Origin: Lagopus muta | Lineage: Eukaryota > Chordata > Aves > Galliformes > Phasianidae | Assembly: GCF_023343835.1 (NCBI RefSeq) | Contig: NC_064437.1 | Span: 57,176,972-57,240,971, forward strand | Direction of reading: 5' to 3' | DNA length: 64,000 nt | Shown: positions 24,101 through 34,500 of the stretch, in pieces | Numbering within the stretch: the first letter of the stretch is position 1 | Layout: each line of letters begins with the position of its first letter | Translations under genes and position numbers: made by a program | Notes under the pieces: model-generated | Database searches by the model: none | What the model saw: only the letters and a program-made list of their open reading frames with translations | What the model was told of the DNA's origin: nothing

Positions 24101-27100
24101 GGAATTCCACGCGCTTCTTTTCAGGAAAGCAAATTGTCCCATGCTCCCAAGAATAAATAACCCATCCAACTTTAAGAACATTTTAAGCACTTAACTATGT
24201 TTTCTTACTCTGTTGTAAAGCTGAGTGTACATAGTCATTACAAATATGAAAGATGCGTGAATGCATCCTAGTGGTGCTAAGAGGAGAAACAAAGTGAAAG
24301 ATGCGTGATTCTGGTAACCACAACAGTTGTTGATCCAAGGGCAATGGTGATCCATCTTCATGACACACCTGTAAATAACAAAGGGTGATTACTATAGACA
24401 ACATCAATGATGTTTTAAAAGAAAATCAAAGGAAAGGCCTGCTAACTTGCTACAACTTAATCTTCGCTTAGTCCCACCAATAAAGTATATTTTGAGATTT
24501 TTGTTATTCAAAATACTTCATGCTGTAGAACAAAAGAAAGCAAAACAGAAAGTAGTAGAAGGTCCTACTCTCACCTGTTGTCCTTCCTTCTCTTTATTCA
24601 AACTTACTAGTTGCTAATAAATACCACATTTCAGAGCCAATGTGCAGAGGCATGGGAAGTTTAAGAGTACAAATGTAATAATTAACCATAAATATTGCTG
24701 CCAATTCTTTATAAAATAAGCACACCAAGAAAACAAAATATCTAATGTCCTTTGAACCTGCTGAATATAGAACACACAAAGATACACCAACAGAGGCATA
24801 TTAAGAGACATTAAACGTCTCTCGCTTTCTGCAGAAGGCCTCTGAAGACATCATTAACTGCTACATACTAACCTCACACCACTTACTAATAGCAATTTTG
24901 CACACCTAAGATATGTGATAAACAAAGGGCTGAATTACACAGATATCCAGCTTCTCTGAAAACAGATATATCAAACTACAGATATTTCAAACTACTGATC
25001 TCATTTATCTTTTAAGCTACTACATTCCTGATAGGAAGCTCAGTTTCTACCTTCTAAAGAATTATAACACTTTTTTGTTAATGTATGCTCAGCTGTTGCT
25101 GTACAAGTTTTTGAAAATGTGATCATAATCATCAGCTCAACTGTTTCTGAAGAAGCTCCTTAATCTGGGCTAGAAGATTCACAAGGACCACCACAATTTA
25201 ATCCATTCATGGACTGAAAACTGCCACTGCACAGAAGATTTTCAGTTGTGATTTACATTAACTACCTCGCTGCACTGCTGCAGTCTAGAGATACACACAG
25301 TGTGAGTTATTTTGGCCAGAGCTGAGGGGCAGTAACTGCTTAAAACATATCAGCAGAATGATCTGTAGACTGTGCTGTGGTTTCTGCCTTTAATAATTTA
25401 GTGAAATAAACTAGAACTTGCTTTTGTAAAGATAATCACAGGCATCTGCTGACATTTTCTAATATCCTATCAACACGAGGATTGTCACTCAGAGAAAGGA
25501 GTCTTATTTTAAAACTCAAGAATGATGCAGCAAATTGCAACACTGCTCTGTTTTCAGTCTCTACTTCCTGAAAGCACTGATTGGGTATCTTGTATTTATA
25601 GTAACAACAAGTAAATGTGCACATTGCAATACCCTCTTACCATATTCTCCAGCAATCCTCCAGAGGAGGACCCACCCAATAAAAAGATAAATACATCTAT
25701 AGCCTGGACTGCAGACAGCACAAGTGGCTTGCTTTTTCCAAGACACACTAAATTCCAGTGCAGCTATTTATAATAAAAACTTAAAAACATTAGCTCAAAA
25801 CAGGTTTGTTGCAGGACTAACACACAAAAAAGCCAAAAGCTTTTTATGTTGACCCAAAAGGCTTATCAGTTCACTTACATAGACCTCTCTTGAAAAAAAA
25901 AAACCAAACAAATCCTCAAGTGAATGGTAAGAAACAGTCCACAATTTCCTCTTAAATCTACAAGTTATTCCCATTTGGAAAGATAGCATAACAGACCTTC
26001 CTGCTCACTGAATGTGAAGGTGCTTGGACTCAGAACTTAAAAAAAGGATTGGAAGATTTTTAGATATTTACACAGGCTCATCTCTCTGAAACAGTACTGA
26101 CATATTTTAACCCTGCCAAGTTCCCAAGAGAAATTGTTTCCAGCTGAAAAGAAAATGTTAAAGGTAGGTTATTCATTTTTCTTTAATTAAAACACAGTAA
26201 GAACACAGAGAAGTCATACAACTGGAAACTGGAAGTATTTGAAGCAGTGTTTGTAGTGAAATCTTTAAAATATATACAGCACAAGACCAGAATGAATTTA
26301 TTTTAACAGCTCCTCACTTGTATAGAAGTTGCTTTTCATACAGACAGAAACCAACTTTAAAGAGACTGTACCTGTTACACTTTCGACAGTGGTGTGAACG
26401 TGGTGCCTTGTAAGACTGACACACTTTACAGTACTGGAGATACATGCAATCCTGAGATTTTTCCTTTGAATAGAAGAATGGGCATATTACACAGAATACA
26501 TAATTCTGCTGACAACACATATCTTAGCACTTGCATGGCGGCCTCATGCATATCCGCCTTCTTCTGGCAGGGTGTGTTCCATAACCCAACCCTCCTAAGC
26601 CAAAACAAAAAATAAAAGAACTCTCTCCATTATCAACATAACCATCACTGTTGAAAGTACTGCTTGCTTAAACAAATAAGCAATTTGGAGAAGTCATAAT
26701 TGTGCAAGCAGGGTTTTATAGTGAACATCTGAGAATACAAACCAGTATGGGGCCAAAAAAAAAAATGGGAAGAGAAGAAGTGTTTGTGCAGAGAGATGGA
26801 CTTGTAGACAGTAAGCAGTAGCAATGGGCCAAGCAGAGTATCCCAGTATCCTGCTGGGACTCTACCTGGATACTCTGTAGTGCATTTCGTTTTGAGAAAC
26901 GCTCCACAAGTAGGAGTGATTGTAACTGATTTGTGCATCATGGTCCTGAGCTCCAGCTCCTGGCAGCTGTCTAAAGATGCTGAGTCTGCAATGTTCTGGC
27001 CCCAGCCACTCCTCTTCCCACAGGTTACTGAAGCAAAGGCAAACTTCTACCTTGTCTTACTGCATGTTAGACAGAATCACACAGTGGCTGAGGTTGGAAG

Positions 27101-27914
27101 GTCCTCAACCAAAGAAGTCCAACCCCAGCCATGGGCCGGGTGCTCCCACCAGATCAGGGCCCAATCAAAGCTAGCCCTGAATGCTTCCAGAGATGAGCAG
27201 CCACAACCTCTCTGGGCAGCACTGCCAGCGTGTGAGTAAAGAGTTTCTTCCTAACATCCAACCCAAATCTCCCTTCTTTTAGTTTCAAGCCAATCCCCCT
27301 CCCCTATTACCATCTGCTTGTGCAAAATGTCAGTCCCCCTCCTGCTTACAATCTCCTCTCAATTACTGCAAGCCTGCACTGAGGTCTCCCCGGAGCCAGC
27401 TCTCCTCCAGGCCGAACAAGCCCAGCTCCCTCAGCCTTTCTCCACAGAACGGAGCCCTCTGATCATCCTCGTGGCCCTCCTCAGGAATGAGCACCGCGTG
27501 ACGGCTGAGCACAGCGCAGCGTGTCAGCACAGAGGGGCACGGAGGCGAGCGGAGGTTCCCACGCAGGCGCGGAGCGGCCCGCAGGACAGGTGTGAGCACC
27601 CAGGGCCGGGCCCCCCCCCCAATCCCACCCCGCCGAGTCGAGCCCGGGCACGAGGCCGCGCTTACCGGTGTCCACCCCAGCGGGACGTACCCGGGGCCGA
27701 CAAACATGGCGTTGAAATAGTTGTAGAGAATCATGACGGTCCAGTTGAGGAGCATGATGAAGTTGACGCTCCCCCCAGCCGTGTCCAGGGGCCAGTACCA
27801 CAGCACGGCGTCCGCGATGGCGGTGGCGGAGCAGACGATCACTACGGACAGGGCCACCAGCGGCCCCCAGTGGCACAGCCGCCGCACCTCCCGCAGCCCC
27901 CCGGGGCCGCCCAT
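18109..27914 (-). CDS. ZDHHC6: ER palmitoyltransferase ZDHHC6, complete, 10 coding exons, 406 aa
   Basis: This DHHC protein acyltransferase attaches palmitate to cysteines of ER proteins; known mammalian clients include calnexin and the IP3 receptor (with SELENOK). Coding exons in transcript order: 27914-27666, 26463-26372, 24368-24209, 23154-22993, 22368-22315, 20638-20471, 20200-20159, 19772-19627, 19542-19499, 18212-18109. All introns are GT-AG and the joined frame is 1221 nt. Four membrane segments lie near residues 17-39, 51-70, 135-161 and 189-221. The Cys-rich domain ([16 protein letters not shown]) leads to catalytic DHHC at 120-123, Cys123 matching human Cys129. A C-terminal SH3-like region carries Cys322, Cys323 and Cys337, matching the regulatory human Cys328, Cys329 and Cys343. 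The tail KKSR fits the KKXX ER-retrieval signal (human KKNR). It is 7 residues shorter than human: 6 missing near the N-terminus and 1 near exon 9/10. The chosen ATG has a strong context (G at -3, G at +4). No disabling change was seen. Confidence 0.96.
18440..18690 (-). mobile_element. Probable old CR1/L3-like LINE fragment in the last ZDHHC6 intron
   Basis: TTCAGCTTCTTCACATAGGT, TTTTCTAG, ATTCTCATTGTTTCCCACTC and GATCTTCCCTTTTCTGGAG follow the order of the conserved 3' part of CR1-clade elements in reverse orientation, with many substitutions. The borders are approximate. It is more diverged than the other CR1 copies in the window. Confidence 0.5.
21690..21865 (+). repeat. Dispersed repeat copy 2 (class not identified) in a ZDHHC6 intron
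   Basis: This is the direct-orientation partner of 985-1195. It shares GAAGGCAATTCA, GGAGCCTGGCTC, CATTTAAGAGCTGACT and AAGGATCTCTT in order with that copy. It lies in the ZDHHC6 intron between the exons at 22315 and 20638, on the strand opposite to the gene. A CATTTAAG box and a GC-richer body recall an avian LTR or a small non-autonomous element. Neither a coding region nor a target-site duplication was seen. Confidence 0.7.
23290..23370. repeat. AT-rich (TA)n-like low-complexity stretch
   Basis: Repeated TATATATAA and TATTTATATATACATATA units sit about 140 bp upstream (on the minus strand) of ZDHHC6 coding exon 4. This is simple low-complexity intron sequence. Confidence 0.6.
24369..26371 (-). 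other. ZDHHC6: ZDHHC6 intron 2, no recognised element
   Basis: Two kilobases of AT-rich intron between coding exons 2 and 3. Open frames on the minus strand here (24594-24811, 25436-25989) show no domain or plausible splice context, and I treat them as chance. Confidence 0.6.
27068..27484 (-). mobile_element. CR1 LINE 3' fragment in ZDHHC6 intron 1
   Basis: AGAATCACACAGTGGCTGAG, GTTGGAAGGTCCTCAACCAA, CAGCCATGGGCCGGGTGCTC and, further right, CAAGCCCAGCTCCCTCAGCC match a CR1 3' end in reverse orientation. The element ends about 180 bp before the donor of ZDHHC6 exon 1 and abuts the CpG island. The long + frame at 27318-28508 runs through this element and the GC-rich promoter and is not a gene. 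Confidence 0.88.
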
Positions 27915-28520
27915 GGCCGCTACCGCCGCCGCCCGCCCGACCCCTCCTCGCCGCCGCGCATGGCTCCCTCAGCCCCTCGCCGTCCCGCCGGGAGGAACGG
28001 GAAAGGGAAGGGGAGGCGTTGGGGCCCGCCGGGCCTCGGCCCCGCCCCGAGAGGCGGCGGGGAGCGGGGCCGCCCGCCCAGCGCGGCCCGCGAGGCGGAG
28101 GCGGTCCGCGCGCTATTGCGGCCCGCTGGGAAACGGGCGGCCGAGGGGCGGGCGGTGCGCCGGAACCCGCGGCGGCGGGGACGGCTTTGCGGGGAGCAGA
28201 ACGCGGAAGCGGCTTCGAGGAGAGCGGCGAAGCGCGGCGTCCCCGCCGGGCCGACCCCGCGGCGAGGCGAAGCCATGTCGTCCGATTTCGAGAGCTACGA
28301 GCAGGACTTCGCCGTGCTGACGGCCGACATCACGGGCAGGATCAGCCGGGTGCCCAAGCTGCTCGGAGGTGAGCGGTGGGGCCGGGAGCCGCCGGCTGCA
28401 CGGAGCCTCCCGGCGGCGGGGCGGGCACAGCGCTGGTGGAGCCGTCGCCGAGCGGCCGCGAGCCGCGCTTCGTGCTGCGGGACCGGCCCTTGGTCACGGT
28501 TAGGCTGAGCGAGTGCATGG
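27530..28520. promoter_or_regulatory. CpG island and probable bidirectional ZDHHC6/VTI1A promoter
   Basis: The base composition jumps from AT-rich to strongly GC-rich with frequent CpG across both first coding exons. The start codons of ZDHHC6 (minus, ATG at 27914-27912) and VTI1A (plus, ATG at 28275) are divergent and about 360 bp apart. No TATA box was seen. A CGGAAG ETS-type core lies at 28204-28209, about 65 bp before the VTI1A ATG. Long frames on both strands here are by-products of high GC content. Shared CpG-island promoters are common for divergent housekeeping gene pairs; the bidirectional activity itself is inferred. Confidence 0.85.
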
Positions 28521-31500
28521 GCTGAGCTTGTGCGGGGTTTCGTCCGAATGGGTGCTTTTGCTGCCTGCTGTCAGGGCAGTTGAGGCTGTGCTGACTCGCA
28601 CGTAGGTGGAAATCGGTGCTTGTGTACGTCAAGGTGTTTGTCGCCGGGTGCTGTACTCACGGTCGCCTGACGTATCCCTGCAGGCATGTCTGTGAGTGTG
28701 AGGGAGAGAGATAGAAATAAGACTAACCCAGCAGCTGAGTGTGAATCGGTGCTCTGATGTGGTGCTCCTGAATGGGGCAGAGGGAAGCTGATTGGGTTTC
28801 CTCACCTCTTCCTCACGTAGCTCACCTCAATGAAACCCCTGTATCCGTTTCCCAAAGTTTTAGGATGCTCAGAGTGTGGGAGTGGGTATCATACAGAGAG
28901 GGTGTCACAGCACGCGTGCTAATGGTATGCTTTTCTATGTGACTAAAGGACCAAAGTGTAATGTCCTGTTTTTAGGGTGGTGATGAAGTAAATTCTTTCA
29001 AGAGAATTTGAGACAGGTGGTTAATTAAAACATGTAATCTCAGTGCACTGCTGAGCCAAAGGTCCAAAATGCATTTAAAATGAGCGAACAGGGATTTTCA
29101 TAGAATCATGGAGTCACCAAGGTTGGAAAAGACCTACACCATCATCCAGTACAGCCGTCCACCTATCACCAGCAGTTCTTACTAAACCATGTTCATGTTC
29201 AGTAAACTCTGTTTGGTCTTGAATTGTAGAGTCACAGAATGTCTCAAGTTGGAAGGGACACACAAAGATCATCAACTCCTGGCTCCACACAGTGCCATGC
29301 AAAAATCAGTCCATATGTCTGACAGCATTATCCAGATGCTTCTTGAACTTTGGCAAGCTTGGTTCTGGGAGGTTATATCTAATTCTATGACAAGAAATTG
29401 GAAGGTCTTCTGATAAATTGAAGTTTTGATAAATTGGAGTTTAGTGACCAATCATAGGCACAGCTAAAGGATGGGAAACTTTGCCTCCTCATTGACTTAG
29501 CAAAGCAAAAAAAGACAGCATAATTCCGTCACAATCTGCAGGTACTTATGAGATTGCATTCCTGTGATTTAGATTTAGAATTAGTGTAATTGATGTTACC
29601 TGAAACAATGTTTAACGTGCAAATAGCCTCTACAACTATCTACTGAAGAGGCACAGTTAATTGTTCACTATTGTGGTGTGCCTAATCTAGGCAGCATTTC
29701 TTTTTCCCCTGCCTCAAAAAGAGCTGTTCATGTTTAAGCAGAGTAAGTATAAGGAGCTCCTGTGAGTACAGGAAGACATCATAAATATGACAGTGCCTTC
29801 TGTTTTGAAAATTGGCAGTGCTTCAAGGACAGCTTATTGAAGAGGAATAGAGATTTGAGGTCATCAATATCATTTTCTTAGTTGGAAGAATATTTTTCTT
29901 TGCAGTAGTGGGTTTTCCTTAATTCTCTCTTCAAAGACAGCCACCTTATAACTCTAGAGAGGCTTTGGAGCTTAAATATGAAATTAATAAGGAGCATTGT
30001 CTTCACTGGTGACATAGCTTGGAAGCAACAGGCTTTGAATTCATAATTCTTTAAGTGGCCATTAGAAATGTGTTTTTTTGTTGTTGTTGATTTATTTGTT
30101 TTTTTTTTAGAATTTACTGTCCTATCAGAGGAGAAGGAACGCGTGTTCCCTGTGGGATCAATAGTTTGGTACAGAGCTGAATGGCCTCAAAATAATACAA
30201 CAGCTAATTTATTATTTTAAGAGCTGGTTTCTCCATGTTAGCATTTGAGGCTAGTCTTATATATCTTGGGCTGGCTTGCTTTATAGCTCCTTCTTGCATT
30301 ATACTTTTGCGGATAAAGTGCTTTAGTTTTCAGAACTGTTCTGTCTTTCTTCAGCAAAATGTTCAGTTATGATTTTAAACCAAACTGCAGTCTTAGCTAG
30401 TAGAGGCATTTTACCACCTGGGTACGCAAAACACAACTCTGACTATGCTGAACACTTTAAGTAGAAATATTTTAAATGCACATTTTTCCCTTGTTTCTTA
30501 CTAGGAATATTTGCAAGATCAAAACTTCTTCATCACCAGAAGCCCCAGTTAGTTCTTCTGGAGATGGCTTGGAGAGCCTCAGAAAGAGGAATGTGATTCA
30601 AGGTGGGAGGGGGACATGAGGAGAGATGCACGGGAGGTGGCATTTTTCAGCAGCAGTGATTTGAGATTGCTGATGGCCTTCTTCCTCCACGCTGGAAGAA
30701 GCAGGATGAGAAGTGTAAGGATTTGTGCTACTCCTGAATAATACAGAGAGATCTCCCAAAGTCTAGAGACAGATTTATTTCCTCCTCCTTCCCGAGATGG
30801 ACCTGCTCTAAGCTTCATGTGCAGTTGGAGAAATACTGGTTAATTGTTTTGCTATTATTCCTGCATGCAGTGTTGACAGGACTTGATGCTGTCTTACATT
30901 CTAGAAGGATGATGGCTCAACAAACAATCCTGTTGTTACAGAGGCATAAATAGTTCAGCAAGAAATGAAACAAAGACACTCTGATACTGCAGAAACAATA
31001 AGCAGCAGGGACAGTAGAACGTCTGAGGAAGAAATATCTTCTGTTGAGCCAAGCACCACCTGGAGAATTAAAGAAAATGTTTTAAATTAAGAAATGGTTT
31101 TGAATAGATTTTCTGTGATGCTGCTGCAGGTCTTTGGAGAATGAAGATCTTGACTGATGTGTTTTATTAATGTTCCTCAGTGTTGTCAAGAAACATCTGT
31201 CTTGTGGTTTGACCAAACATTTATATCTATTTTAATTGCTTGATCTGAAAGAAAATGTTCTCAGTACAAATTGGGATATTTAGCCTTTTTCTAGCATAGT
31301 AGCCTCTGTGAGGTGATGTTTTTGACTGGAGGGCTGATACGTGACATCTGCATCTTCTACTGGGCAGTCAAAGCACTGTGCATCAGGTTTAACTGGAGAA
31401 AGTTCTGCCATTAATTTTCTGTTATATCCCTGTAATGCAGTTTGCCATTTGCATTTTATGACTGTGCCTCTGGAACCCAGTCTTACGGCCCAAAGAGAAA

Positions 31501-34500
31501 TGGAGCAGTACGTGGATTTTTTTGTCTTTACTGTTGGACAGTAAACTCTGGCAAAGTGGTATTAGAGTAAAGCACCTCAGCCAGCGTAGTGAAATCTGCA
31601 AATGATAAAACTTCTGTAAACTGAAGTTCTGTGTCACTTAGGCTTTTCCTCAGCGTGTACTAATAAAAAAAAGCAATTCCACAAGCAATGAAATTTCCTT
31701 TACTGTTAGTTCATGTCAGAGATGCGTTACCTTTCTACACTTGTAAGTTATCTGCCCTTCTGTCACAGTGCCTAGTGCAAGGGCAAAACTGAAAGAACAG
31801 AGGAAAATGTAATAAAAGCTGGCCTTATTTACACAAGTGGTACAACCTTGTGTACACATTCAGGAATCTTTGCAGTCTTTACTCAGATTCCTTAGTTTTG
31901 TTTCCATTCTTTATACTTTACTTATGTGAACAGTTAAGATATACAAGCCAAGTGCAGCATTTTCTTAACAGCTTTCTGTCTGGTAGCGCAAGAACGAAAA
32001 TTACATTGTAAGTTTAGATATCTTTGGTGTAAAATTGCCTTTTATTTTTTCTAGAGGATATTGCCAGTTCTGAATTAAGAGAAAAGTTATGTATATGTAA
32101 AAAAATACTCAGTATTTTATATGATGGAAGTGTACTAGACAAAATTAAGTAAGTGGGTTGGAAACTACTAAAACAAAGCAGGGTAATGCACCAGTAACAT
32201 GAGAATCTTTAATTGGATCACAGCTTGTTTGTCCTGATCTGCTAGATCTGCAGCAAGCTTCCTTTACTCTGAGCTCATCTGCACACAGTCTCTGAGCACA
32301 TCTTCTTGTGCATGTCGTGTCTTCCCTTTCTGTGGGCATTCTGACTGTGGAAAAACAGTGGTTGTTTCTTAGGCATAGGCATGGCATTAAGTCTGGAACT
32401 ATGTGAATGAATCCAGCTGTAGCATTTCATGCTTCTTTTGCTGGCATGAACAACAGGCCTAGATGTTTTGGCAGTACTAGGTGGAAGAGTTGCTTGAATA
32501 TCTACAGAGTAGATGCAGATGATTGTATTGTGCATTTGGAGAAAGAGTTGGATGTTGTTATAGGTCTGGAGTCCAATGACTGATGAACATTTTGTTATAG
32601 ATTCCTTCAAATGTTTATGTACCAGCAAAGGAAAACATCACCATTGAACAAATAGCACAGAGAATCAGTAGCTTAATGCTAAAATTGCACTGATAGCAGT
32701 TGAGTTGGTACAGGAATTTGTATTTTTATGTTCAGTAAATCATCTGGTGTGTGTAAATGACTGTATTGGGCTTTAATGAGCTTAGCAATAGGGTAACTGA
32801 GTATTTAGTGAAATGCTACGTAGCTTGTGTAAGTACACACAGAATTTGAACAGCATAAAATATCTTCAAAATAATAATACTCTTCCCTCCCCTCCTCCTT
32901 CCCCCCCATCCCCCCCCCCCCCCCCCCCCGAAATTTAGGAATATAAAGTTGTTTAATTTAATGTGTATGAAAATTGTAATCCAGTGGTACTCAGGGATGT
33001 ACTGAAATTGCTATGGTACATTTATTTTCTGCTGCTGTGTTTGTAATTTTATTTGAGCTTCAATAAAATGGTATTGTGCATTTTATCTCTTATGTTGTTT
33101 TTTCCTTGGTCCAATGGCATCTTGCCTGCTTCCAGGTGAATGGAGGAACAGGTATTTTGGGAGCTGAGTAGGGGATTTGAAATGTATGGACAAGGAAACA
33201 GATTCTCTTTTGGATTTCGTTATGTTCAGAAGATAAATGTCTTGCCATTAGTTTTTCTGATTTGAGTGCTGTCATGAGAATTTAGTGGGAAATTTATGAA
33301 AGACACTAGCAAAGAATGCAAAGTGCTGCACAGAAATGAACATCTCCCCCACCTTCTGCTGTGGTAGCATCTGCCAGATATGGCAGTGTGAATTTAAGAT
33401 TGCCAAGGAAGATGATCTTTTTCCATGGCTTCAGGTCTGTAGAGGGGATAACTTGATGAAATTCTGGGCCTCTTTCAAGGGTAAGAGAGAAGCTCTGTTT
33501 GTAAGGGTTTAAAGGTGAGCTCTAAGATTTTATTTCTGAGAGGATTCAAGTGCTTCCTTCTCAATTCCATTGCTGGTATAGTTCTCATTACTCAGAGGAT
33601 ATCACCATTTGACAATATTTTGAGACATCCTGTTTAGTTCTTACTGCTACAACATGCACACACCTTGATTTGCTCATACAGTGAAGTCAAAGTGGAGTCT
33701 CTTTTTGCTCCTGGTGAACTTCACTGTCACTGGGCTGCGTGTTTATCCAGTCCTGTGTCAGGAGTCTTTGCTAAAATTCCAGATGGCTGTTCTTGAGAAT
33801 TTGGGCTTCTTTGAGAAGAATTCTCCCTTAGTTAAGGACTTCAGATAATAGTCTCAATTTTGGACTGGAAATGAGTTGCCTACGTACCCCACAATACCAT
33901 AGCAGCTTCTTGGGTGATAACCCAGAGCATATGCTTCATTCTTGAGAAGCTGCCACACACAGGATGGTGAATCCTCAGAAGATAGTTCTTCTAGTCTGTG
34001 CCATGCCTGCTATTTGCAAAGATCTCTGCGCTGTGTTTTAGGTGGAAATGTGATCCTGAACCTGATCCTCCCTGCAGGCAGTGCTCCAGTGTATGTAACT
34101 GAAGGATTGACCACGATGTTACCCTCAATGAGTATACTGGGTAAATGAGAGAATTTGAAGAGATGGTAGAGACCAGTTGTGGTGGAGATGAAGATGAATA
34201 GGCCCATGCAAATGTGATGCAGGGTGTTTATATCACTAATGAGAGGACTTAGCTGAAATTCAACTTGCTTACACTGGGATTGCTCTGTCAAAATCCCTGC
34301 AGCAAAACATTCCTTTCAGGACTAGTTGTGTTGTTTTTAAGGAAGGCTTTTTTAAGGGCACATGTTGCTTTATGTGTCAAGACTTCTGTTACTGATTACT
34401 GCCTTGGCATCCCCTGATTCCTGCCTTATTGCTACATAAAACTTATAACAGAATATAGTATTTTTTTTTTTATTTTCAACTTTTATTACTTAACTTTGTT

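Noticed and set aside
27733-28372. 195- and 117-codon + frames and a 118-codon - frame in the CpG island
   Set aside because: Low stop-codon density is expected in GC-rich DNA; these overlap the real first exons in other frames and show no domain.
27318-28508. 396-codon open frame on the + strand
   Set aside because: It runs through a CR1 fragment, the antisense of ZDHHC6 exon 1 and the CpG island. Its Pro/Arg/Ala-rich product reflects GC content, and the true coding frames here are ZDHHC6 (-) and VTI1A (+, a different frame).
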